Shown here one piece after another: positions 36,522 to 44,363 of a stretch of 64,000 bases of DNA (positions are counted from its first letter, which is position 1; each line of letters begins with the position of its first letter). The notes under the pieces were generated by a model, which worked only from the letters and a program-made list of their open reading frames with translations, was not told the DNA's origin and made no database searches. The position numbers and the translations under genes are program-made. The DNA is from CADEEL01 sp050246475. Lineage in GTDB: Bacteria > Pseudomonadota > Alphaproteobacteria > Caulobacterales > Aquidulcibacteraceae. Where the stretch lies: assembly GCA_050246475.1 (NCBI GenBank), contig JBFWVZ010000004.1, forward strand, positions 124,001 through 188,000. Direction: 5' to 3'.

Positions 36522-36867
36522 GCCTCTCGCCTTCAATTGTTCGATAAAAACACGAGCGCTCGCCCGTGTGGCACGCTGGCCCCGTCTGCTTCACGCGCAG
36601 CAGCACCGCATCCTGATCGCAATCGATCCGCGCCTCGACGAGCGCCTGCGTATGCCCGCTCGTCTCGCCCTTCACCCACAATGCCTGCCGCGAGCGCGAC
36701 CAATAGGTCGCCCGTTTCGTTTCGAGCGTGAGCCTGAGCGCCTCCGCATTCATCCACGCGAGCATGAGCACGTCGCCCGTCTCCGCGTCCTGCGCGATGG
36801 CGGGAATGAGCCCGTCCGAATTGAAGCGGGGCGTCAGATTTGTCGTGGTTTCGATGTCAGACGTCAT
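36508..36867 (-). CDS. hisI: Phosphoribosyl-AMP cyclohydrolase
   Basis: 119 residues, the normal single-domain length in alphaproteobacteria (no HisE fusion). PAIAQDAETGDVLMLAWMN, YWSRSRQALWVKGETSG and RIDCDQDAVL with C-H-T-G-E-R-S-C carry the Mg/Zn ligands. It opens the ring of PR-AMP in histidine synthesis. The start at 36867 matches family length; the frame to 36999 is longer but unsupported. Its end overlaps the RluF-like end by 14 bp, tail to tail. Isolated from other his genes. Confidence 0.95.
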   Translation of the reverse strand: MTSDIETTTNLTPRFNSDGLIPAIAQDAETGDVLMLAWMNAEALRLTLETKRATYWSRSRQALWVKGETSGHTQALVEARIDCDQDAVLLRVKQTGPACHTGERSCFYRTIEGERLSAN

Positions 36868-36971
36868 GGCCGCGTCATACGCGCCGCGCGCGCCTCTGTC
36901 GACGCGGTCCCGCTTTTGTGAGTGGCGGCTCCGCGCGCATTGCGACACACTATCCGCATACGGAGGTTGGC

Positions 36972-37694
36972 ATGCGCAGAGCCGCACTGCTTTTCTCATT
37001 TGTGTTGTCCCTCGCCGCGCCGGCTTACGCCCAGGGCGATGAGATTGTCGTCACCGCTTCGCGCTACCTGGAGAGATACGAGGATGCGCCTGTGCCCCAG
37101 ATCGCCGTTGTGCGCCGGGCTGACTTTGTCGTGGCGCAGGTTTGGATTGAATCCGATACGCGCGATCTCGCCGCCCGCCGCGAGGAGCTGCTACAAACCT
37201 TGCGCGAAGTGGAGCGCCGTGCGCGCGCCACCGGCCCGGTGACGGTGGCGTTGCTGGAGGAAAGCGACGACGATTCCGGTGAGACGCGTGTGAAGCCCTA
37301 CACGCTCGAAGCTGCGCAGGCGCAGATCGTGGGCGGCACGCGTCCAGACACATCGCGCGTTGCCATCCTGCTCCGCACCGCCGTTCGCGCCGACGATGCT
37401 TTGGCTACGGCTGAAGAACGGCTCGACGCCTTCATGCGGGGCGTCCCCAGACCCGGTCGCGTTACGGTGGGGTTTGGCGAACCGGGTTTGACGATCGTCG
37501 ATCCCGGCCAGTATCGCGGGGCCATCGTGGCGGCGATCGCCGCGGATGCGCGCGCGATTGTCGCCGCTGTGGGCCCCGGCCACGCTATTCGCATCGAAGG
37601 CCTCGAGAGCCGGATCGCCTGGCGCCGATCGGCGGATCTGGAGCTTACGCTCTATATTCCCCACCGCCTGCAAATCGTTCCCGCCCGTGAATGA
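36972..37694 (+). CDS. secreted conserved hypothetical protein
   Basis: 240 residues: signal peptide (about 1-20, ending AYAQ) then an alpha/beta domain beginning GDEIVVTASR and containing VWIESDTRDLAARREELLQTL, L-L-R-T and repeated D-A-R-A/I-V-A segments. The EIVVTA start looks like a TonB-receptor N-terminus, but the length and remainder rule that out. SD GGAGG is 5 bases before the ATG. Function unknown; probably periplasmic. Confidence 0.75.
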   Translation: MRRAALLFSFVLSLAAPAYAQGDEIVVTASRYLERYEDAPVPQIAVVRRADFVVAQVWIESDTRDLAARREELLQTLREVERRARATGPVTVALLEESDDDSGETRVKPYTLEAAQAQIVGGTRPDTSRVAILLRTAVRADDALATAEERLDAFMRGVPRPGRVTVGFGEPGLTIVDPGQYRGAIVAAIAADARAIVAAVGPGHAIRIEGLESRIAWRRSADLELTLYIPHRLQIVPARE

Positions 37695-37720
37695 GCGCAC
37701 GCTAAGCCGCTTGGCGCGCC

Positions 37721-38347
37721 TCACCCATACCCGGCCAGCTTCATGAACCGGTTCTGCAGATTCTGATCCGTCTTGAAGACGCCCGTGAATTGCGTGGTGA
37801 TCGTGGTGACGTCGTGGTGATGCACGCCGCGCGTGCTCATGCACTGGTGCTCCGCGTCGATCAGCACCGCGACGCCCGCCGCCTTGAGCGCATCCGAGAT
37901 CGCATCCGCGATCTGCGCCGTCATCGTTTCCTGCGTCTGCAGGCGCTTGGCGTAAATCTCAACGACGCGCGCGATCTTCGAAATCCCCACGACGCGCTTC
38001 ACCGGCATGTACGCCACGAACGCCTTGCCGAGGAACGGGGCCATGTGGTGCTCGCAATGGCTCTCCACATCGATGTTCCGCAGCATGACGATATCGTCAT
38101 AGCCTTCGATGTCCTCGAATGTGCGCGAGAGCTCCTTGACCGGATCCTTGCCGTAGCCGGAATACCATTCCTCGAACGCATCGACGACGCGCCCGGGCGT
38201 ATCGATCAAGCCTTCGCGATAGGGATTGTCCCCCGCCCAGGAAAGCAGCGTCTTCACGGCTTCCATCGCGTCTTCACGTGAGGGCTTCGGCGGCGCCGCC
38301 GGCGGCACGGGGCGCGGTTTGGCTGACATGATGCTTGAACCTTCCAT
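37721..38347 (-). CDS. folE: GTP cyclohydrolase I
   Basis: 208 residues (202 if ATG 38329 is used). A Pro-rich N-terminus precedes the core: EGLIDTPGRV, ESHCEHHMAPF (Zn Cys and His), KIARVVEIYAKRLQTQE, and MSTRGVHHHDVTTIT (Zn Cys nearby). It makes dihydroneopterin triphosphate from GTP, the first folate step, upstream of FolP in the pathway though not linked on the chromosome. Divergent from cysS across 176 bp. Confidence 0.97.
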   Translation of the reverse strand: MEGSSIMSAKPRPVPPAAPPKPSREDAMEAVKTLLSWAGDNPYREGLIDTPGRVVDAFEEWYSGYGKDPVKELSRTFEDIEGYDDIVMLRNIDVESHCEHHMAPFLGKAFVAYMPVKRVVGISKIARVVEIYAKRLQTQETMTAQIADAISDALKAAGVAVLIDAEHQCMSTRGVHHHDVTTITTQFTGVFKTDQNLQNRFMKLAGYG

Positions 38348-38523
38348 CAGCTGAGGGGCGGGGGTCGAGCCGGGAGGGTTCCCCCAACAATTGCAGGGAC
38401 ACCCGGTCTTAACGCCCGCCCGGATTACCCTCAGGGCGAATGCCGGAGATAAGTTCCCCGGCGCGCGATTTCATCCTATCACGCGCGGCTCATTTTACGC
38501 GAGCCCACCCTTTCTGGACTTAT

Positions 38524-39903
38524 ATGCCCGTCGATTTGCATCTCACCAACTCGCTGACCCGGCGGAAGGAGCGCTTCACCCCCGCCGACCCAAAGCGCGT
38601 GACGATGTATGTCTGCGGGCCCACCGTTTACAATTACGCCCATATCGGCAATGCGCGCCCGCCTGTCGTGTTCGACGTGCTCTTCCGCCTGCTGCGCCGT
38701 CTCTACGGTGAAGAGCACGTGCTCTACGCGCGCAACTTCACCGACATCGACGATCGCATCATCGCCACGGCGAACGAGTTGGGCGTCGAAATCGACGAAG
38801 TGACGAACAAGTTCGCCCGCATCTACGAGGAAGACACCGGCGCGCTGGGCGTGCTCGCGCCCACCTTCGCGCCGCGCGCGACAGGCCATGTCGCCGATAT
38901 GATCGCGCTCATCGAGAAGCTGATCGAGAAGGGCGCCGCCTACGTCGCGCAAACCGGCGTCTATTTCTCCGTCGCCGCGGATGAGGATTACGGCAAGCTC
39001 TCCAACCGCAGCCAGGACGATCTCAAGACCGGCACGCGCATCGAAGGCGAGGACGACAAGCGCGCGCCCTCGGACTTTGCACTCTGGAAAACCGCCAAGC
39101 CTGGCGAGCCGGCGTGGGATGCGCCGTTCGGGCGGGGGCGCCCCGGCTGGCACATCGAATGCTCCGCGATGATCGAAGCCAATCTCGGGCGCACCATCGA
39201 TATTCACGGCGGCGGCGTCGATCTCCTCTTCCCGCACCATGAGAACGAAATCGCGCAAAGCGAAACGGCGCACGGCCATCCGCTCGCACGCTACTGGATG
39301 CACAACGGCTTCCTCACGATGGATGCCGAAAAGATGTCCAAGAGCTTGGGCAACATCGTCACCGTCCACGATCTCCTGGATCAGGGCTGGCTCGGCGAAG
39401 TGCTGCGCTGGGCGCTGCTCTCCGCGCACTACCGCGCGCCGCTGGATTGGACGGACGCGCTCTTGGAACAGTCCAAAGCGAGCCTCGATCGCCTCTATGG
39501 CGCATTGCAGCGCCTCGGCGATGTTCAGCCTTCGGACGATCCCGCGCCCCTCGCCTTCATCGAAGCGCTCGCGGACGATCTGAATACCCCGAAGGCCATC
39601 GCCGAACTCTTCGCGCTGGCGAGCGAGGCCAACACCGCCTCCCACCCCGCGCGCAAAGCGAAGGCGAAAGCCGAGCTTCTCGCTGCCGGAAAAATCTTCG
39701 GAATATTGGGCGCCGATCCCGCAGCGTGGTTCCGCGCCGGCGGCGAGGGCGACGATTCCGAGATCGACGCGCTCGTCGCCGAGCGTTTCTCGGCGCGCAA
39801 GAATAAGAACTGGGCTGAAGCCGATCGCCTGCGAGACGTCCTCGCCGGCATGGGCGTCACCATCATGGACGGCCCGGAAGGCTCGACTTGGCGGCGGAGC
39901 TAG
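38524..39903 (+). CDS. cysS: Cysteinyl-tRNA synthetase
   Basis: 459 residues, matching the family. MYVCGPTVYNYAHIGNAR (28-45) contains the Zn cysteine and the HIGH-type motif; HIECSAM and HGGGVDLLFPHHENEIAQ follow; KMSKS is at 270-274. Charges tRNA-Cys. ATG 38524 fits family starts (short lead then N-S-L-T-R); the frame is open back to 38440. The SD is weak, and TTATAT overlaps the start, so a very short leader is possible. Confidence 0.96.
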   Translation: MPVDLHLTNSLTRRKERFTPADPKRVTMYVCGPTVYNYAHIGNARPPVVFDVLFRLLRRLYGEEHVLYARNFTDIDDRIIATANELGVEIDEVTNKFARIYEEDTGALGVLAPTFAPRATGHVADMIALIEKLIEKGAAYVAQTGVYFSVAADEDYGKLSNRSQDDLKTGTRIEGEDDKRAPSDFALWKTAKPGEPAWDAPFGRGRPGWHIECSAMIEANLGRTIDIHGGGVDLLFPHHENEIAQSETAHGHPLARYWMHNGFLTMDAEKMSKSLGNIVTVHDLLDQGWLGEVLRWALLSAHYRAPLDWTDALLEQSKASLDRLYGALQRLGDVQPSDDPAPLAFIEALADDLNTPKAIAELFALASEANTASHPARKAKAKAELLAAGKIFGILGADPAAWFRAGGEGDDSEIDALVAERFSARKNKNWAEADRLRDVLAGMGVTIMDGPEGSTWRRS

Positions 39904-40025
39904 GGATTGGGGATTAGGGATTGGATCGCTCGGCTCTCGCGAAAGCGAGAGCCCAGAAGGCCGACGCACTGGACCCTCGCTTTCGCGAGGGTCGAGCCCT
40001 GTTCCATTCCCTAATCCCCAATCCC
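39903..40025. repeat. two-hairpin repeat copy D inside a 17-bp inverted repeat
   Basis: The core (39927-39997) has GGCTCTCGCGAAAGCGAGAGCC and GGACCCTCGCTTTCGCGAGGGTC joined by a 17-base linker. It is flanked by GGGATTGGGGATTAGGG (39903-39919) and its exact inverse (40009-40025), so the complete unit is a nested palindrome. The left arm begins in the cysS stop codon. Confidence 0.9.
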
Positions 40026-40083
40026 GAACCCCTAAAATGCCTCATTCCCCGGCTTTCTCCGCGCCAGCCATTCAGGAGCCCCG

Positions 40084-40554
40084 ATGCGCCTTGCCGCTCT
40101 CGCCTTGATCCTCGTTCTGGCAGCGCCGGTCGCGGTCGCGCAGGCGCCCGATCCGGACCTCGCGCTGCCGCCGTCGGCGGACAATCCCTTTGTCGCGAGC
40201 CGCGGCACGGGCCCCGCGCCGCCGTCAACGCTCTCGGCGCGCACCGGTGCGGCGCCGCCCGAGGGCCAAGGTCCCGGCGGGATCGATTTCGGCCGTTGGC
40301 GGAACGCCAATGCGGCGACCTACAATCAGGCGTTCGAAGATCAGATGGCGGCGCGTTACGCCTCCATGAGCCGCGATCAGGCGCGCGCCGATTTGGAGCG
40401 CAACGGCTTTGGCTGCCGCGATCGCGGCGCGGCGCTCGAATGCCGCATCGAGATCACGGATTCGGGCTGCAACAAGGATTGGTACGTCGCCTTGGACCCG
40501 CAACGGCCGCGCCCTTACGCGGGCTTTGACGTGATCTGCGCGCGCGCGCCATGA
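40084..40554 (+). CDS. secreted four-cysteine protein, member 1
   Basis: 156 residues: signal peptide (about 1-20, ending VAVAQ), a Pro-rich linker, then W-R-N-A-N-A-A-T-Y-N-Q and a domain with exactly four cysteines spaced C-x8-C-x8-C-x22-C and D-L-E-R-N-G-F-G-C before the first. SD AGGAG precedes the ATG. The end overlaps the next gene by 4 bp (ATGA). Related to the two genes at 40551 and 41594. Function unknown; probably periplasmic with two disulfides. Confidence 0.78.
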   Translation: MRLAALALILVLAAPVAVAQAPDPDLALPPSADNPFVASRGTGPAPPSTLSARTGAAPPEGQGPGGIDFGRWRNANAATYNQAFEDQMAARYASMSRDQARADLERNGFGCRDRGAALECRIEITDSGCNKDWYVALDPQRPRPYAGFDVICARAP

Positions 40555-40988
40555 TGGGTTCGATGCTGAAGCCGTTCGCCGCCCTTGCAACGCTGCTCGC
40601 GCTGTCGGCTTGCGCCACGAACGCGAGCTACACGCCGCGCGGCGGCCCGGGCGGGGCGCCCGCGCAACTCGACCTCGGCGATTGGCGCCGCGCCAACCCA
40701 TCCGCGACGCTCAGTCAATTCTCGAACATCGTCACGCGCCGCTATGCGGCCGGATCGCCGATGAGCGAAGCATTGCGCGATCTGCGCGCCAACGATTTCT
40801 CCTGCACAACGCCGCCGCGCTCAACGCGCGGCGAGCCGCCCGCGCAAATCTGCCGCCGCGCGCTTGAAGCCAATGGCTGCACCCACACCTGGCAAGTCCA
40901 TCTCTATGGCGGCGAAACCCTCACCCGCCCCCGCGGCCTCTACGACCGCGCCTGCGGCGGCGACGGGCTCCTCGGCGGGCCGACTTAA
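40551..40988 (+). CDS. four-cysteine lipoprotein, member 2
   Basis: 145 residues. Lipoprotein signal ending ALSAC (Cys21). The mature part shares W-R-R-A-N, R-Y-A, D-L-R-A-N-D-F-S-C and G-C-x-x-x-W-x-V-x-L with member 1, with cysteines spaced C-x15-C-x8-C-x24-C. Translationally coupled to member 1. Unknown function; the lipid anchor suggests membrane-tethered partner of its secreted neighbour. Confidence 0.76.
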   Translation: MMGSMLKPFAALATLLALSACATNASYTPRGGPGGAPAQLDLGDWRRANPSATLSQFSNIVTRRYAAGSPMSEALRDLRANDFSCTTPPRSTRGEPPAQICRRALEANGCTHTWQVHLYGGETLTRPRGLYDRACGGDGLLGGPT

Positions 40989-41004
40989 AGGATTAGGGCT
41001 CAGG

Positions 41005-41076
41005 TGCTCGGCTCTCGCGAAAGCAAGAGCCCAGAAGGCCGACGCACTGGACCCTCGCTTTCGCGAGGGTCGAGCG
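41005..41076. repeat. two-hairpin repeat, copy E
   Basis: GGCTCTCGCGAAAGCAAGAGCC (one mismatch in the stem) and GGACCCTCGCTTTCGCGAGGGTC, with the same linker CCAGAAGGCCGACGCACT as copy D. D and E are about 1 kb apart and nearly identical over 70 bases, so one may be a recent copy of the other. Confidence 0.9.
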
Positions 41077-41132
41077 GGTCGCAATTCCAAATCCCGCTTC
41101 CGCCCGCACATCTCCCGCGCCATATCAGCCCC

Positions 41133-41573
41133 GTGGACGATCTCTATCATCCCCGCGTTCTGGAGCTGGCGGCCGAGATTCCGCACGCGGGCCGCCTCGC
41201 CGATCCGGACGGCAGCGCCATGAAAGTGAGCCGCGTCTGCGGCTCGGTCGTCACCGTCGATTTGAAGCTCAAGAACGGCGTCGTCACGGAGTTCGCGGTG
41301 GAGCCGAAAGCCTGCGCGCTCGGCCAAGCCGCGGCGGGCGTTCTCGCCATGCACGCGATCGGCGCGACGGTTCAGGAAATCCGCGAAGCGCGCGACGCGC
41401 TCTCCAAAATGCTGCGCGAAGGGGCAGAACCGCCCCAAGGGCGCTTTTGGGAGTTGCGGCACCTGGAAGGCGTGCGAAACTACCCCCCGCGACACGCCTC
41501 CACCATGCTCGCCTTCGATGCGGCGGTGGCGGCGATCGAAGAGGCTGAGGCGAAACAAAAAGCGCCCGCCTGA
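41133..41573 (+). CDS. NifU/IscU-like iron-sulfur scaffold domain protein
   Basis: 146 residues. VDDLYHPRVLELAAEIPHAGRL at the start, VCGSVVTVDLKL with the first ligand cysteine, and ACALGQAAAG with the second, are typical of the alphaproteobacterial IscU-like proteins encoded beside yidD. The third canonical cysteine of IscU is not seen. GTG 41133 corresponds to the usual M-D-D-L-Y start; no SD. A longer frame reads through repeat copy E and is rejected. Confidence 0.82.
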   Translation: MDDLYHPRVLELAAEIPHAGRLADPDGSAMKVSRVCGSVVTVDLKLKNGVVTEFAVEPKACALGQAAAGVLAMHAIGATVQEIREARDALSKMLREGAEPPQGRFWELRHLEGVRNYPPRHASTMLAFDAAVAAIEEAEAKQKAPA

Positions 41574-41593
41574 AGCCGGGGAGGGCTTGAGAC

Positions 41594-41935
41594 GTGAAGA
41601 TCATCGCCGCTGCGCTTGCGGGCGCGCTTCTGTTTGCTTCCACCGCCGCCGCGCAGGGCGGCTTCAGCTTCGCCGCGTTCGAGCGTGACCCAAGCGCCTA
41701 TTCCGGCGCCCCGTCCGAGCTGCGCGCGAACCTCGAAGCGGCCGGCTTCCAGTGCCGGGACGCCTATCCCTCGGAGCAGAACCTCGCCGCCTCCTGCGAA
41801 CTGACGCAGCAGACCAACCGGCATTGCTTCGCATTCTACACGGTCTCCATCCGGCCAGCCGCAGTTGCTGAGGTCGTCCGCACGCCCCGTTGCATGGGCG
41901 TCATCAATCCGCCGCCGCGTTTGGCTGGGGGGTGA
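41594..41935 (+). CDS. secreted four-cysteine protein, member 3
   Basis: 113 residues: signal peptide (about 1-21, ending TAAAQ) then a compact domain with L-R-A-N-L-E-A-A-G-F-Q-C-R-D and cysteines spaced C-x13-C-x9-C-x21-C, matching the pattern of the two upstream members. Gene order is member 1, 2, repeat E, NifU-like, member 3. Ends about 30 bp before the Thr-leader. Function unknown. Confidence 0.7.
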   Translation: MKIIAAALAGALLFASTAAAQGGFSFAAFERDPSAYSGAPSELRANLEAAGFQCRDAYPSEQNLAASCELTQQTNRHCFAFYTVSIRPAAVAEVVRTPRCMGVINPPPRLAGG

Positions 41936-41942
41936 TTTTTCC

Positions 41943-42099
41943 GGGCGGTTCTGTTATCTCCCGCCCATGCATCGCTTCGCGCGCCCCACGACCACGACGG
42001 CGACCACCAGCTAAGGCCGGCGGCGCGAGGTGAGGCGCGCCGCAGCGGCCGCGCTCGAAAGCCCTCGCCGAAGCATTCTTCCACCAGACGGCGTTTCTG
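41943..42099 (+). promoter_or_regulatory. yidD-thrS leader region, probable threonine attenuator
   Basis: Contains TTATCT (41954-41959), a -10-like box 7 bases before the leader ATG, within the inverted repeat GGGCGG/CCGCCC (41943-41948, 41961-41966). After the leader ORF comes an 8-bp stem GCGGCGCG/CGCGCCGC (42020-42027, 42036-42043). Competing pairings are possible: GCGAGG (42025-42030) with CCTCGC (42063-42068), and CGCCG (42066-42070) with CGGCG (42089-42093) before TTTCTG. The exact switch needs folding. Confidence 0.55.
41967..42014 (+). CDS. threonine-rich leader peptide (MHRFARPTTTTATTS)
   Basis: 15 codons ending in TAA: ATG CAT CGC TTC GCG CGC CCC, then ACG ACC ACG ACG GCG ACC ACC AGC. 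Six threonine codons, four in a row, directly upstream of an operon whose second gene is threonyl-tRNA synthetase. The composition parallels the E. coli thr leader (T-T-I-T-T-T-I-T-I-T-T). No SD is visible but the -10 box spacing suggests a leaderless transcript, as known for some alphaproteobacterial leader peptides. Ribosome stalling at Thr codons when charged tRNA-Thr is scarce would raise thrS expression. Confidence 0.7.
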   Translation: MHRFARPTTTTATTS

Positions 42100-42426
42100 A
42101 TGCCCGCCCGTTCGCTCCCAGCCGAGGCCATGCTCGGCCTCGTCCGCCTGTACCGGCTGACGCTCTCGCCTTTGATCGGGCGCGGCTGCCGCCATGAGCC
42201 GACATGTTCGGCCTTCGCGTTGGAGACGATCGGCGAACACGGCGCCTGGGCGGGCGGCTGGATGGCCGCGGCGCGCATCTGCCGTTGCCGGCCTGGCGGC
42301 TCCTGGGGTTATGACCCCGCGCCCGCCGCCAAGCCTCGGCACGCTCGCTGGTGGAAACCCTGGTCCTACGGCGATTGGCGCGGCGGCTTCCGCGCTCCGC
42401 CGGAAAGTCTCGAGTTCAAGTCATGA
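42100..42426 (+). CDS. yidD: YidD, membrane protein insertion efficiency factor
   Basis: 108 residues. LVRLYRLTLSPLIGRGCRHEPTCSAFALETI and H-G-A-W-A-G-G-W-M-A-A-A-R-I-C-R-C-R-P are the conserved core with the cysteines of the haemolysin/YidD family. It helps YidC-dependent insertion in other bacteria. The C-terminus is extended and basic. Stop overlaps the thrS ATG (ATGA). Association with thrS and a NifU-like gene is common in alphaproteobacteria. Confidence 0.93.
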   Translation: MPARSLPAEAMLGLVRLYRLTLSPLIGRGCRHEPTCSAFALETIGEHGAWAGGWMAAARICRCRPGGSWGYDPAPAAKPRHARWWKPWSYGDWRGGFRAPPESLEFKS

Positions 42427-44357
42427 GCATCAACGTCAAATTTCCCGACGGCGCGGAGCGATCGTACGACGCGGGCGTCACGCCGCTGGCCATCGCGGAA
42501 TCCATTTCAAAATCGCTCGCCAAGAAGGCCGTCGCCGCGAAGGTCGATGGCGCCTGGTGGGATCTGACGCGTCCGCTGGAGCAGGATTCGCGCGTCGAAC
42601 TTGTCATGCGCGACAGCGCCGACGGCCTCGAAGTTCTCCGCCACGACGCTGCGCATGTGATGGCGCAAGCCGTGCAGGAACTGTTTCCTGGCACGCAGGT
42701 CACGTTCGGCCCGGTGACGGAGGATGGCTTCTATTACGATTTCGCCCGCGCCGAGCCCTTCTCGACGGACGATTTCGAGAAGATCGAAAAGCGCATGCGC
42801 GAGATCGTGGACGCGGACCTGCCCATCATCCGCAAGGTCTGGGAGAAGGAAGCCGCGATCGCGCACTTCAAATCGATCGGCGAAATCTACAAGGCCGAGA
42901 CGATCGATGAGGTCATCAAGCCCGGCGATCCGATCACGGTCTATTCCCACGGCGACAAGTGGGGCGATCTTTGCCGCGGCCCGCATCTGCCCTCAACGGG
43001 CAAGCTCGGCAAAGCCTTCAAGCTGATGAAGCTCGCCGGCGCCTATTGGCGCGGCGATCAGAACAATGCGCAACTTCAGCGCATCTACGGCACGGCCTGG
43101 GCCGATGAGAAACAGCTCGAAGACTATCTGAAGCGCCTCGAAGAGGCCGAGAAGCGCGATCACCGCAAAATCGGCCGCCAGATGAACCTCTTCCACATGC
43201 AGGAAGAGGGGCGCGGCATGACGTTCTGGCACGAAAAAGGCCTGACGCTGTGGCGCACGATTGAAGCGTATCTGCGCCGCCGCCTGGATGCGGCCGGTTA
43301 CGTCGAAGTGCGCACGCCGCAAGTGCTCGATCGCGTGTTCTGGGAGAAATCAGGCCACTGGGAAAACTATCGCCCCAACATGTTCGTCTGCGAGACGGTC
43401 GAAGGCGAGGAATTGGCCCTTAAGCCGATGAATTGCCCAGGCCACATCCAGATCTTCAAGTTCGGGCAGAAATCCTATCGCGATCTCCCGTTGCGCATGG
43501 CGGAGATGGGCGCATGCCATCGCTACGAACCCTCGGGTTCGCTGCATGGCCTCATGCGCGTGCGCGCCTTCACGCAAGATGACGCGCACATCTTCTGCCG
43601 CGAAGACCAGATCGTCGATGAGGTGGCGAGCTTCATCGAGCTCGCCTCCTCGATCCACGAGGATTTCGGCCTAACGCGCGATCACATCACGCTCGGCACG
43701 CGGCCCGAAAAACGTGCGGGCTCGGACGAGTTTTGGGACAAGACGGAGGCGCAACTCCTCGATGCAGCGCGCAAGGCTGGCGTTGAGCCCGTCATCGCGG
43801 AAGGCGACGGCGCCTTCTACGCGCCCAAGCTCGATTTCCAGCTGAAGGACGCCATCGGCCGCATGTGGACATGCGGCACGATCCAGAACGATTACGTCTT
43901 GCCCGAACGCCTCGGCGCCGAATATGTCGGCGAGGACGGCGCCAAGCATAAGCCGGTGATGCTGCACCGCGCGATCTTCGGTTCGTTCGAGCGCTTCATC
44001 GGCGTCATCATCGAGAACTATGCCGGCGCCTTCCCGCTCTGGCTTTCGCCGGTGCAGGTCGTCGTCGCAACGATCACGCAGGAGGCGGACGGCTACGCCG
44101 ATCACGTCGCCGATCGCTTCCGCCGCGCGGGCCTCCGCGTCGAGGTGGACAAGCGCAACGAGAAGATCGGCTACAAGATCCGCGAGCACTCGCTGGCGAA
44201 GACGCCGGTCATCGCCGTCGTGGGCCGCAAGGAGGCGGAGGATCGCAACGTCGCGCTGCGGCGCCTCGGCGGCGAGGCCCAAACGGTCATGGCCCTGGAC
44301 GAAGCGATCGACCTCCTCGTGGACGAAGCCAAAGCCCCGGATCAGCGTCGAGCCTGA
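42423..44357 (+). CDS. thrS: Threonyl-tRNA synthetase
   Basis: 644 residues, full length: TGS domain (about 1-62), SAD editing domain with HDAAHVMAQAV, class II catalytic core with MNCPGHIQIF (Zn Cys), RMAEMGACHRYEPSGSLHGLMRVR and a C-terminal anticodon domain (about 540-640). Charges tRNA-Thr and edits Ser-tRNA-Thr. Start is the ATG overlapping yidD; likely controlled by the Thr-rich leader upstream. Confidence 0.98.
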   Translation: MSINVKFPDGAERSYDAGVTPLAIAESISKSLAKKAVAAKVDGAWWDLTRPLEQDSRVELVMRDSADGLEVLRHDAAHVMAQAVQELFPGTQVTFGPVTEDGFYYDFARAEPFSTDDFEKIEKRMREIVDADLPIIRKVWEKEAAIAHFKSIGEIYKAETIDEVIKPGDPITVYSHGDKWGDLCRGPHLPSTGKLGKAFKLMKLAGAYWRGDQNNAQLQRIYGTAWADEKQLEDYLKRLEEAEKRDHRKIGRQMNLFHMQEEGRGMTFWHEKGLTLWRTIEAYLRRRLDAAGYVEVRTPQVLDRVFWEKSGHWENYRPNMFVCETVEGEELALKPMNCPGHIQIFKFGQKSYRDLPLRMAEMGACHRYEPSGSLHGLMRVRAFTQDDAHIFCREDQIVDEVASFIELASSIHEDFGLTRDHITLGTRPEKRAGSDEFWDKTEAQLLDAARKAGVEPVIAEGDGAFYAPKLDFQLKDAIGRMWTCGTIQNDYVLPERLGAEYVGEDGAKHKPVMLHRAIFGSFERFIGVIIENYAGAFPLWLSPVQVVVATITQEADGYADHVADRFRRAGLRVEVDKRNEKIGYKIREHSLAKTPVIAVVGRKEAEDRNVALRRLGGEAQTVMALDEAIDLLVDEAKAPDQRRA

Positions 44358-44363
44358 CCTGAG

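Noticed and set aside
38440..38523. upstream in-frame start for CysS or a cysteine leader peptide
   Set aside because: No Cys codon run is present and the added residues do not match the family; the start at 38524 does.
41004..41132. N-terminal extension of the NifU-like protein
   Set aside because: It reads through repeat copy E; the conserved D-D-L-Y start is at 41133.
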